NCBI GenBank assembly: GCA_009823505.1
Contig: VZQC01005680.1
Location: 8,558,968 to 8,622,967 of the forward strand
Origin: Rhizomys pruinosus
Taxonomy: Eukaryota > Chordata > Mammalia > Rodentia > Spalacidae
Reading direction: 5' to 3'
DNA: 64,000 nucleotides
A program made the translations under genes and the position numbers. The notes under the pieces are model-generated. The model was not told where the DNA came from and did not search any database. It saw nothing but the letters and a program-made list of their open reading frames with translations. This document shows positions 10,201 through 20,113 of this stretch, in pieces. The stretch's first letter is position 1. Every line of letters starts with the position of its first letter.

Positions 10201-11530
10201 ATGAAGAGGAATGATAATCCTTGGTGCAGACTATTTGATGTAATTATGAAGATAGATCCATTTGACTCACCAAACTTGCCTCTAGTGAGAAGAAAGGAAT
10301 TTAGTGACTCTATATATAAAACATTTGAGAAATTGCGGAAAAATAAGGAAAATAATGATGCTGCCTGGTTATTCCTAGCATCTCTGGATAAAGTGATAGA
10401 GGAAAATAAGGAGCTCAGTGATAAAATTAACCAGTTCCAGATTCGAAACAACAGTTTAAAAGTTTCCAAGTGTGCTCTGGAAGAGCATCTTCTCTCCAGC
10501 AGCCAAAGAGCTAAAGCAGCAGAAAATCAAGCTGGAGTCCTTATTATACATTTGGCTGATTTACAATGCAAATTTAATTCTCAACCATGAAGAGTGTCAA
10601 CAGTCAAAGTGAGAGCACTGGTGGGGAAAGGGTGCAACCCTGAGAACCATGATGATGAGGGTTTTGAACCCTCGGATTCTGAGGGATTTTATTTATCTGA
10701 GGAATTAATCTCCCCACCCTCAGCAGAGAATCCACACCCTGCAGATCCCTCCTCCCCATCCTTGCCTGAGGAAACTAATCTCCCCCTCCCAGTGAGAGCT
10801 AATGTCCCTCAGGGCCCAACAACTGTTGCCTCTAGACCTATAACCAGATTGAAGTCTAAGCAAGTCCCTCAAGGTGAGATAGAAAGTGTGGTCCACAAGG
10901 AGGTGCACTACACTACTAAAGAAATTGAGTTTGCAGATTCAAGCTGGCAGAAGCCTAAGGAATATGTGTGGGAATGGATTTTAAGGGTGTGGGATAATGG
11001 TGGAAGGAATATAAAAGTGGATAGACTGAGTTTATCGATATGAGCCCACTGAGTAGAGATTCTAGGTTTAACATGGAAGCTTGAGCAGTTAAAAAAGGTG
11101 TTAAAATTTTATTTGAATGGTTGGCTGACATATTTATTAAAACATAGCCTACTAACAGCAAGTTAGAGAGGCCTGATATTCCTTGGCTTAGTATTGATGA
11201 AGGAATTGTGAGGGTCAGGCAGATGGGCATGCTTGAGTGGATTCAAAGTGTAAAACCACATTCTCCACAATATGAGGACCCAGAGAACATGCCTTTCACT
11301 GAGTTTATAAGATGGAAAGTACTGAGAGAGACACCAGAACATTTGAAGAGCTTTGTTTTTGCTCTATTTCTTATGCCAGATCTTACAGTTAGAGAAGTTG
11401 GTGCTCACTTGCATAAATTAAATGTACACATAATAGGTTTAACAGGACCGCAGGGTAGGTGTCAGGTGGCAGCACTGAATCACAGAAGGCCAGATGAGCA
11501 TAGTTATCGTAGTTATAATGGGCAGTAAAG
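10201..11530 (+). pseudogene. gag: ERVL gag remnant
   Basis: Three open pieces (10201-10590, 10594-11043, 11208-11528) cover an ERVL-type gag. The first is strongly helical, with a likely coiled coil around residues 40-110 (KLRKNKENN, EENKELSDKINQF). The second has an acidic linker followed by a proline-rich stretch. The third reads as capsid-like sequence (FTEFIRWKVLRETPEHLK, VREVGAHLHKL). The same gag family gave rise to the mouse restriction gene Fv1. Stops at 10588, 11041 and 11526 break this one, and the piece between 11043 and 11208 is in another phase. Confidence 0.75.
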
Positions 11531-11684
11531 GCAAAACAATGCCTATAATGGCATGACCCAAAATGATCTTTGGAACTGGCTAATTAATCATGGTGTTCCC
11601 AGGAACCAAATACATAAGAAGCCTACTAAGTTTTTATTTGATCTGTATAAGTAGAAAAGCTCTAGAACAAAAGACAGGAAGTCT

Positions 11685-12050
11685 TTGGATTTCAGCAGTA
11701 TTGAATCCCATCCAGTTAACCAGTCTCCAGATTTGAGACAGTTCACAGACCCAGAACCCCTTGAATGTAGGGGTGGCTGGGTTCCAATGAGGAAGGACCT
11801 TTTCACAATACCAAAGAGTTATGCTGTTTGCCTTCCTCCTGTCCTTCCCCAGAGGGACCTGAGGCCTTTTACTAGGGTAACTGTACACTGGGGAAAAGGA
11901 AATAATCAGAATTTTTGAGGCCTATTGGATACTGGTTCTGAGTTGACACTGATCCCAGGAGACCCTAAAAAGCATTGTGGCCCTCTAGTTAAAGTAGGGG
12001 CCTATGGAGGTCAGGTGATAAATGGAGTTTTGGCTGAAGTCTGACTCACA
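11685..12050 (+). pseudogene. pro: ERVL protease region
   Basis: In the same phase as the downstream RT, a retroviral aspartic protease motif LLDTGSELTLIPG is visible at about 11921-11959. The phase is interrupted by TGA stops at 11916 and 12042, which flank the motif. It has the expected position between gag and RT. Only the region around the catalytic DTG is convincing. Confidence 0.75.
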
Positions 12051-13442
12051 GTGGGCCCAGTGGGTCCCAGAACTCATCCTGTGGTTATTTCCCCAGTCCC
12101 AGAATGTATAATTGGGATAAATATAATTAGAAATTGGCAGAATCCCCACATTGGTTCCCTGACCTGTGGAGTGAGGGCTATTATGGTTGGAAAGGCCAAA
12201 TGGAAACCATTGGTGTTGCCTCTACCAGGGAAAATAGTGAACCAAAAACAGTATTGTATCCCTGGAGGGATTGCAGAAATTAGTGCCACCATCAAAGATT
12301 TGAAAGATGCAGGGGTGGTGATTCCTACCACATCTCCATTTAACTCTCCAATTTGGCCTGTGCAAAAGACAGATGGATCATGGAGAATGACAGTTGACTA
12401 TCGAAAACTCAGCCAAGTAGTGACACCAATTGCAGCCGCTGTACCAGATGTGGTATCCTTACTTGAGCAGATTAATATGTCTCCTGGTACCTGGTATGCA
12501 GCTATTGATCTGGCCAATGCTTTCTTCTCAATACTGGTTTGTAAGGACCACCAGAAGCAATTTGCTTTCAGCTGGCAAGGCCAACAGTATACCTTTATTG
12601 TCTTACTTCAAGGGTATGTTAACTCTCCAGCCTTGTGCTATAACTTAGTTAGAAGGGATCTTGATCGCCTGACTCTTCCACAAAATATCACACTGGTCCA
12701 CTATATTGATGATGTTATGCTGATTGGACCCAGTGAACAGGAGGTAGCAGCTAGTCTAGATTTGTTGGTAAAGCATATGCACATGAGAGGATGGGAAATA
12801 AATCCAACTAAAATTCAAGGGCCATCTACCTCGGTGAAGTTTCTAGGAGTTCAGTGGTGTGGAGCATGCAGAGACATTCCTTCTAAGGTAAAGAATAAGC
12901 TGTTTCACCTGGCCCCTCACTCCACCAAGAAAGAAGCACAACGTCTGGTGGGTCTTTTTGGATTCTGGAGGCAGCACATTCCTCATCTGGGTGTGTTACT
13001 ACGACCCATATATCAGGTGACTCGTAAGGCAGCAAACTTTGAGTGGGGCTTGGAACAGGAAAAGGCTCTTCAACAGGTCCAGGCTGCGGTGCAGGCTGCT
13101 CTGCCCCTAGGGCCATATGATCCAGCAGACCCAATGGTGCTTGAGGTATCAGTGGCAGATAGAGATGCTGTCTGGTGTCTGTGGCAGGCTTCCATAGGGG
13201 AATCACAGAGGAGGCCCTTGGGATTTTGGAGTAAGGCTCTACCTTCATCTGCAAACAACTATTCTCCTTTTGAAAGACAGCTCTTAGCCTGCTATTGGGC
13301 CTTAGTGGAAACTGAACATTTGACAATGGGCCACCAAGTCACCATGCGACCTGAGCTGCCCATCATGAGCTGGGTGTTATCTGACCCACCAGACCATAAA
13401 GTAAAACATGCACAGCAACAGTCCATTATCAAATGGAAGTGA
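12051..13442 (+). pseudogene. pol: ERVL reverse transcriptase, open for 463 codons
   Basis: This is the longest open frame in the window. It encodes the end of protease and an ERVL reverse transcriptase. Visible motifs include [19 protein letters not shown] (fingers), [12 protein letters not shown] with a catalytic aspartate, and YIDD at 12712-12723 for the active site. Thumb and connection sequence follows ([19 protein letters not shown]). The canonical LPQG block reads [11 protein letters not shown]. It ends at TGA 13440-13442, after which the same phase continues into RNase H. The first ATG is not a true start, as the frame would be expressed as gag-pol. Confidence 0.9.
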
Positions 13443-14084
13443 CACATATGTGACAGGGCCCAGGCAGGCCCTGAGGGCACAAGCAAGCTACATGAAGAAG
13501 TTGCCCAAATGCCTATGGTTCCCATTCCTGTTACAATGCCTCCTGTGCTTAAGCATGCACCTATGGCTACATGGGGTTTGCCCTATAATCAGTTGACTGA
13601 GAAAGAGAAGACTAGGGCCTGGTTTACTGATGGTTCTGCACACTATGCAGGCACCACCCAGAGGTGGACAGCTGCAGCATTACAGCCAATTTTGGAAACA
13701 ACCCTAAAGGACACTGGTGAAGGAAAGTCTTCACAGTGGGCAGAACTTCGGGCAGTGCACATGGTTGTGCATTTTGCCTGGAAGGAGAAATGGCCAGAGG
13801 TTCGATTATATACTGATTCATGGGTGGTAGCCAATGGTTTGGCTGGATGGTCAGGGACTTGGAAGGAGCATGACTGGAAAATTGATGAGAAAGACATTTG
13901 GGGAAGAAGTATGTGGATAGAGCTCTCTGAATGGTCAAAGGATGTGAAGATACTTGTGTCTCATGTAAATGCTCATCAAAAGGTGATCTCAGCAGAGGAT
14001 GAGTTTAATAATCAAGGAGATGGGATGACTCATTCTGTGAATAGTCAGCTTCTTTCTCCAGCTATCCCTGTTATTGCTCAATAG
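13443..14084 (+). pseudogene. pol: ERVL RNase H
   Basis: It continues in the same phase after the stop at 13440. The open piece (13509-14084) carries acidic RNase H positions: WFTDGSAHYAG, WAELRAVHMV and YTDSWVVANGL, then SHVNAHQK and NNQGD near the end. All four acidic residues appear retained. It terminates at TAG 14082. The domain would remove the RNA template strand. Confidence 0.87.
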
Positions 14085-14846
14085 GCCCATGAACAAAGTG
14101 GTCATGGTGGCAGAAATGGAGGTTATGCATGGGCTAGACAACATGGACTTCCACTCACCAAGGCTGATCTGGCTACAGCTGCTGCCGAGTGCCAGATTTG
14201 CCAACAGCAGAGACCAACATTGAGCCCCTGATATGGTGCTATTCCCCGGGGTGACCAGCCAGCAACCTGGTGGCAGGTTGAGTACATTGGACCACTTCCA
14301 TCATTCAGGGGACAGCGTTTTATCCTTACAGGAATAGATACTTATTCTGGTTATGGATTTTCCTTTCCTGCACATAATGCTTCTGCCAAAACTACCATCC
14401 AGGGACTTACAGAATTCTTTATCCACCATCACGGTATTCCTCCCAGCATCGCTTCTGACCAAGGAACTCACTTCACAGCCAAAGAAGTGCAACAGTGGGC
14501 CCATGGTCATGGTATCCACTGGTCTTACCATGTTCCCCACCACCCAGAAGCAGCTGGCTTGATAGAACTATGGAATGGCCTCTTGAAGACACAGGTACAG
14601 TGCCAATTAGGTAGCAATACCCTGGAGGGCTGGGGCAAGGTTCTCCAGCAGGCAGTATATGCTTTGAATCAGCACCCACTCTATGGTACTGTTTCTCCTA
14701 TAGCCAGAATTCATGGGTCCAGGAACCAAGGGGTGGAAGTGGGAGTGATTCCACTCACTATCACCCCTAGTGACCCAGTAGGAAAATTTTTGCTTCCTGT
14801 ACCCACGCCCTTGCGTTCTGCTGGTCTAGAAGTTTTGGCTCCATAG
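14085..14846 (+). pseudogene. pol: ERVL integrase
   Basis: Same phase again, with a TGA at 14227 and a TAG at 14844. The N-terminal zinc-binding part ends with CQICQQQRP near 14195-14220. In the catalytic core the usual first aspartate position reads glutamate (EYIGPLP, near 14280), the second aspartate is SDQGTHF near 14456, and the glutamate lies in HPEAAGLIELWN. Apart from the first-position change and stops, the DDE core is well preserved. Confidence 0.87.
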
Positions 14847-15047
14847 GGGGGAGTGCTTTTGCCAGGAGATACAGCAAACGTTCCATTGAACTGGAAGCTA
14901 AGACTTCCCCCTGGCCACTTTGGGCTTCTACTGCCCTTAAGCCAACAGGCTAAGGAAGGAATAAGAGTAATAGGAGGAGTGACTGATCCAGACTACCACA
15001 TGGAAAGAATTTGTAAGGTCTGTACCAAGAAACCCCTGAGAATTATT
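14847..15047 (+). pseudogene. ERVL dUTPase (3'-truncated)
   Basis: An open piece at 14853-15050 in the pol phase resembles the trimeric dUTPase that ERVL carries downstream of integrase. It shows LPGDTANVPLNWKLRLPPGHFGLL-type sequence (14853-14930) and GVTDPDY near residue 48. dUTPase lowers dUTP so that uracil is not built into viral DNA. It is cut at about 15047 by the ERVK LTR, so the C-terminal part is missing. Confidence 0.8.
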
Positions 15048-15048
15048 T

Positions 15049-15669
15049 GATATCTCTGTGGGCATTTCAGTTGTCTTTGTGAGTTATCTGTAGCTCCAAA
15101 AAGTCTGAGATATTACAACGTTTTCTCACCTCACCTATCTCTGCAAAGTTCCAGGACCAGATATCCCCTTCCCTTGAGGCATTGAGTGGAATGTTGCACT
15201 AGTTTTCTGTGCCAGAGGCGTCCAGGATTCTGAATTCCATAAGTCTGCAGGGGACATCCATGGTGCAATAGTAAGAGTCTCGCCCCAAAAGGAGGCAGCT
15301 TCCCGCATGGAAATTTTAACTCCTCAACTCTAGTTTACCTGTTGCACAAACAGGAGATCTGCAGCCCCCCCATAGGAACCAAGGTGGCTCACCCTTCCCC
15401 TCCCTCCTGCCCCCACTTCCTTGCAGAGAAGCAGTTAATATATAAACATCACTGGCATGAATAAAACTGAGTTATTTTTCTCTCAGCTCTCTCTGTGTGA
15501 GTCCTTTCATTTTCCATGGATGAACTCCTGAGGTTCCCCTCTCCTTAACAGGAACTAAGCCTAGAGGTGGTCTGCCTATAGGCAAGTGACAGCCTTGACA
15601 CTACCAGGGAGAGAAGAACAGCGTGTGGAATGCAGTCACACGTGACTCAATGACTATAAACCACCAGCA
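15049..15669 (+). repeat. ERVK 5' LTR with internal insertion
   Basis: It matches the reverse complement of the LTRs at 43860-44444, 46791-47278 and 61786-62342. A TATA-like ATATATAAA lies at about 15438, with AATAAA about 24 bases later at 15463. This compact spacing is also seen in the other copies and puts the poly(A) signal close to the transcription start. An extra 124-126 bp segment at 15205-15330 is absent from the other LTRs. Confidence 0.85.
15205..15330 (-). repeat. Inverted copy of gag DNA inserted in the LTR
   Basis: Reverse-complemented, it matches 16112-16237 with three mismatches in 126 bases. The insert is flanked by a 7-bp direct repeat CTAGTTT at 15199-15205 and 15330-15336, with the first copy overlapping the insert edge. 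Other LTR copies of the family read straight through this site. Confidence 0.9.
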
Positions 15670-15671
15670 AC

Positions 15672-15689
15672 TGGTGCCAACAAGGCAGG
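15672..15689 (+). promoter_or_regulatory. ERVK primer-binding site (degenerate)
   Basis: TGGTGCCAACAAGG follows the LTR end by two bases. The minus-strand sister provirus has TGGTGCCTAGACTTTCCA at the same position. The shared TGGTGCC core supports a PBS, but the tRNA identity is unclear. Confidence 0.6.
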
Positions 15690-16049
15690 GGGGGCTTGAT
15701 TTTCCACCAAAGGAATAAGAAAAAAGGTATTTCTCATGCTGTCTCTCACAGCCCTTTTTTTTTCCTGCCACGTGAGGGGAAAATTTCGTAGGGTTTTTAC
15801 CATGAATACTGGGAGATACCCCCTGCACCCTCCCCAGGCATGATCAGGGCGGCGACCAGCTGTGGAACATCTCCATGGGAAAAACTCTTTTTTCCACTAG
15901 AGATTAATCTTTTAATCTGCTTTCAGTCTCTCTACTCTATATGTCTAGGCTGTTGGCACATCTCCATGGAAAAAATTCTCTTTGACCTTAAGATAAGATT
16001 TTGGACTGTCTCCTTCCCTAACCACCAGCATTTCATATCTATCTTTATC

Positions 16050-17340
16050 ATGGGTAACAAACAGACATGCCAAGAAGACCCACAGGCTAAGAAAATAAAA
16101 ACGCTCCTCAAGAGTTGAGGAGTGAAAATTTCCATGCGGGAAGCTGCCTCCTTTTGGGGTGAGACTCTTAATATTGCACCATGGATGTCCCCTGCAGACT
16201 TATGGAATTCAGAATCCTGGACGCCTCTGGCACAGAACGCTAGACAGTGAGAAAATGCTCTGGCATTTCTCAAATTCTTGCCACTATTAGCTACAGTGAT
16301 TCAATGCTTAGGGCCTTCCCACCAAACCACTCCAGGAAGGGAAACCAACAAAATTAAATTGCAGATCCCCTCCTCCAAAGAACCTTCTGAAACTCCCCTT
16401 GAGAGCTCCAATAAAATTACCCTGAAAGCCCACAAGCTCCAGACCCAGTGAAAATAGAACAGGGTAATCAAAACATCCAAGTGGCTGGCCTTAACCCCTC
16501 CCCTAATTATCAGCCACTCCCTCTTAAAGGGCCAGGAGCATCTTCACCATCAACTTCTTCCCTCTCTGCTACAGAAAAACTGTGACAGATTCCGGATAAC
16601 CCAGATCTTCAATTACAGGTGTTCTCAGTTAATGTAGCTCCAACTTGGGGTCATACTCTAAACTGGTACCCATACCAGGCAAGTGAATTGAAAGAGCTCA
16701 GGCAAGCAGTTAGGGAGAATGGTGTTCAGGCACCTTGGACAAAGTCCATTCTCCAGAGCTTTTGCACTTCTCTTAACACTCCCCAGGACTGGAGAGATAT
16801 CTGTAGATCTTCATTTCCAGGTCTGCTGTTCTTACAATGGGAAGCACTGTACAGAGACGAATGTCTCCAACAGGTTCAGAGAAATCAAAGGCAAACTAAT
16901 ATAGACTGGGGTTATGAAAAGCTCTTTGGAGAAGGAGATTTTAGCACAAGGATGCAGCAAGCTGGACTGGACCCAGGGTACTTTGACCAGGTCTGCCTTT
17001 GCGTACCATAGGCCTGGGATCAAATTACACCATCCACTGAATCCCAGGCCAGTTACTCCTGATTATTTCCTAGGCAAAAACCTGAGGAACCCCTGTCTGA
17101 CTTTATCTTTTTTTTTTTTTTTTTTGAGACAGGGTCTCCCTGTAGATCCAGCTATCCTGGAACTCTTGTAGACCAGGTTGGCCTTGAACTCATAAAGATC
17201 CACCTGCCTCTGACTTTATCTTAAGAACTAAAAGCAGCCAAGAGAGAAAAATCCCCAACTCTGCAGCCAGAGAAATGCTCCTTAAAAACATTGTTTGGGA
17301 AGGAATGAATTCTGAATGCAAGCAAGCATGCCAGGGCTTA
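16050..17340 (+). pseudogene. gag: ERVK gag remnant
   Basis: The start at 16050 reads MGNKQTCQ, giving a glycine-2 myristoylation signal, and stops after 23 codons at 16116. Capsid sequence resumes in the open piece 16619-17011 (WYPYQASELKELRQAVREN, NTPQDWRDICRSSFPGLLFLQWEAL). The capsid C-terminal domain follows: QKPEEPLSDFIL is cut by a B1, then LLKNIVWEGMNSECKQACQ from 17275. This is the betaretroviral-type major homology region. Gag would form the particle core, but this one is broken by stops, frameshifts and the SINE. Confidence 0.82.
17110..17208 (-). mobile_element. B1 SINE (antisense) in ERVK gag
   Basis: A T-run and antisense B1 body are flanked by a perfect 14-bp target-site duplication, TCTGACTTTATCTT at 17096-17109 and 17209-17222. 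The copy is 5'-truncated. It splits the major homology region of gag and postdates the ERVK. Confidence 0.93.
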
Positions 17341-17640
17341 AAAGTTGACCATTATGACAGATGGATAGTGGCAACTCAGGACGTGGGCACAGCCTCTCAC
17401 AAAGCTAATTACCTAGCTCAAGCCTTTGTGGTTGCTGTCCCCACAAATGAGAAATGTTTAACTGTGGATGCCAAGGACATTGGAAAGGACAATGCTTGGA
17501 AGCACCAGTCTCTCCTAGAGGGCCTTCTGAACACTCCCCAGGCATTCTCTGTGCTGATAGATACAGGGGCAGACATTTTCAAACAACAAGAAATCCCCCC
17601 TGACTGGCCCTTCCTTCCATGACCTAAACTTCTAGGAATA
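17341..17640 (+). pseudogene. pro: ERVK nucleocapsid remnant and protease
   Basis: Open piece 17275-17622 runs from capsid end into protease. A degenerate zinc-knuckle-like stretch (EKCLTVDAKDIGKDN) suggests a decayed nucleocapsid. The protease motif FSVLIDTGADIF is clear near 17547-17582. The DTG catalytic triplet is intact. A stop follows at 17620. Confidence 0.78.
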
Positions 17641-17889
17641 GGAGGGCCCTCAAAGTCTTACATTACTAAAAATGTTTACACCTGGCAGGACCCTGATGGA
17701 AACAGGGATTAGATTTGCCCATTAATAGCACCCACTAATATCAATCTGTTAGGGCGAGATCTTTTGGAGGCTTTGCATGTGGTTATTGCCACTCCAAATA
17801 AGGCCAACCATGCCCAGACAGGCTATTTCACTGGGGGAAAATGCCTCCATCATCTCAGCAAGAAGAGCCCCCAATCCTGAGGGTCACTG

Positions 17890-18344
17890 CTCCCCCTCTT
17901 CTGGACTGGAAGCCAGATGATCCCGTCTAGATTGAGCAGTGGTCCTTACCAGGGGAGAAGTTACAAGCTCTCCAAGACTTAGTCAAGGAGCAATTTTCAT
18001 TGGGACACATCCGTCCATCTTGCAGTCCCTGGAACACCCCTGTATTTGTCATAAAGAAGGCAACAGGAGGTTGGCATCTCTTACAAGAACTGTGAGCCAT
18101 TAACAGAACTATGCATATATGGGGGTCTCCTCAAAGGGGTCTCCCCCTTGCCTCTGCTATCCCAGCTAACACCCCTCTGCTAGCCATAGATATCAAGGAC
18201 TGTTTCTTTTCAATTCCCCTCCACACTGAGGATTGCAAGCGATTCACTTTCTCAGTCCCTGCAATTAACTCAGGTCCAGCAACTCATTACAAGTGGACTG
18301 TCCTGCCACAAGGCATGGCCAACAGCCCAACACTCTGCCAATAG
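17890..18344 (+). pseudogene. pol: ERVK reverse transcriptase, N-terminal part
   Basis: Fingers and early palm sequence of a betaretroviral [14 protein letters not shown] near 18022, [15 protein letters not shown] near 18180 with the first catalytic aspartate, and [14 protein letters not shown] at 18300-18341. A TGA near 18093 precedes the open piece 18111-18344. The YxDD active site and everything after are missing because the element ends at 18344. Confidence 0.85.
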
Positions 18345-20113
18345 GTGTCCATGACGAATAGCCCCTAGATCTTGGGACTGTTGGGAGGTCTTGAAATGTC
18401 TGGCCTGAATTTTCTTGCATTTTTGTACAGTATATCTTAATCATATTTAACCACCTCCCCTATCTCTATCCCCCGGCCTCACCTAAAGAGTTTCATACAT
18501 TCTGTCATATGTTAAGGCCTTTCAAGTCAAGTTTGTGGACCTACAGTTCTCTTGGTTTGACTGCATCTATTAGATCCTTGTCAACCTATCTAGTATTCCT
18601 CCCTTTAAAAAGATCTACTTTCTCTCAATCAGCAGTGATCAACTGCCAATATTTCCTCAGGTAAGGTTGGGGTTGTATTTCCATGCTCCATTCAGTAACT
18701 CCATCCACACAACCAGGTATAGATATCTTTAGGTTTCCAATTTGTTTGAGAATTTAATACATATGTATAATGTGGTTTTGTCAAACACCCTCCCGATTCT
18801 TCCTCTGAACCCCAACCACATTTCACTCCTAACTTTTATTCTCTCTCTCTTGTTGTAAAACCCATTGAGTCCACTTAGTGTTTCTTGTGGGAGATATGCA
18901 TAAGACCATCTAGTGAAACAAGGCTAAACTCTCAGGGGCCATCCCACAAGAGAACTAACTCTGCCCCTAAAGCCACTAATTATTCCTAGCTAATAATCTA
19001 GGTGTGGGGCTTCATGATTTGCTCCCTCATCCTTGCTGGGATTCTTTTCTTGGCTTAATCTTGTATAGAAGAACTTTTGTGAGATGCAGTCACAGACACT
19101 GTAAGTTCTTGTGTGCCACAGCTTAATAACATCCAGAAAATACTGTTTGCTATTAATGCCCACTACTCCTGGGTTTAAGTCTTGCCACCTTTTTGGACAA
19201 TAAATCTTGAGTCCTGGGTGCTTGTGTGATATAGATGTCCTTTTAAGAGCTGAGAATCCCACACTCTTTTTCTCCGAATGCTGACCAATTTTGTATCTAT
19301 ATTAATTACCATCTACTGCAAAAAGCAGCTTTTCCGGTGAGGGTGGGGGATTAGAAACCAATCTATGAATATGAACAAAAAAATTTAAGAAGTATTTTAA
19401 AAATCGGTTCCTTTTTGCAGAATAGCAGTATTAGGCTCTCTTCTAGGGCACATGACCTATGGTACTATGAGGTTTTGTTCATTTAACAGTGCCAAGACCT
19501 AGTATCTTTTTTTTTCAAGTTGGCTTTAAATCAAATCGGAAATTGATTAATTATTCCCCATATTAAATGCACTATTTCAACAATGAGGATACATTGTCTT
19601 GCCAGTCATTACTGCAGCTCCTTGGGTTCACAGCTGGGGCAGACTACTGATTATTTCACTCTTTGGGTAATGTACACAGAAACTAACAGCACTTTTAAAG
19701 TTAGCCAGCAGAAATGAAGCTTCCAGGTCAGTACTAGCTTGATTTTTCCACATCCTATAACTGAAGCATGTGGTGTCTTCAGCTATAGGGTGACAGTATC
19801 AAGTTCCACTGGGAAAAAGTTTTTGATGTCAATAGCCTGTGATATTTGAGCATGGGGTATCTATGGGACCACACTAACCAACAACTCAAAAACAGTGAAC
19901 CCATACTTGATTATTTTGATAGTGTGTGGTGTCCAGAAGAAGTATTGTATTCTTATTTAAGGTAACTCTGCTTAAACTTATTTTATATGTGATTAGAAAG
20001 CTTCTACAGTAGGTTTCTGTTTCTCATTTTCAAGGGCATTTTTGTTAGTTTTCCAACCTGATAGTCCCTCTTCTGCTCTGTCCTCCTATCCCTCCACCCC
20101 ATGTAACTCATCA
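18345..20113 (-). mobile_element. Old LINE-1-like debris, probably 3' UTR antisense
   Basis: There is no coding potential beyond short shadow ORFs. C/T-rich stretches and blocks such as CACATGACCTATGGTACTATG look like decayed LINE-1 3' UTR read in antisense, but no matching copy in this window confirms it. Confidence 0.35.

Larger units (their letters stand above)
9614..15047 (+). mobile_element. ERVL (class III) element, 5' LTR to dUTPase
   Basis: This element is inserted in the class I integrase and runs LTR, PBS, gag, protease, RT, RNase H, integrase and dUTPase. Carrying a dUTPase after integrase is a known ERVL feature, and ERVL lacks env. The pol phase is conserved from about 11685 to 15047 with only seven stops and no frameshift that I can find. 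The element ends within the dUTPase at 15047, where ERVK LTR sequence begins. Its 3' LTR is absent. Confidence 0.9.
15049..18344 (+). mobile_element. ERVK (betaretrovirus-like) element, truncated in RT
   Basis: It contains a partial 5' LTR, PBS, leader, gag, pro and the first part of RT. The same family appears on the minus strand at 43.86-47.28 kb, which helps to fix boundaries. The first roughly 85 bp of the LTR are missing compared with that copy. The element stops after the [13 protein letters not shown] block of RT at 18344, with unrelated sequence beyond. A B1 interrupts gag. It is nested in the ERVL dUTPase. Confidence 0.88.

Noticed and set aside
10201..11043. A domesticated Fv1-like gag gene
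   Set aside because: The gag is interrupted by stops at 10588 and 11041 and lies in place within a full ERVL layout, so there is no sign of selection to keep it open.
12051..13442. 463-codon ORF as a possible host gene derived from an ERV
   Set aside because: Flanking protease, RNase H, integrase and dUTPase in the same phase, with stops and no sign of host exons or promoter, show an ordinary decaying ERVL.
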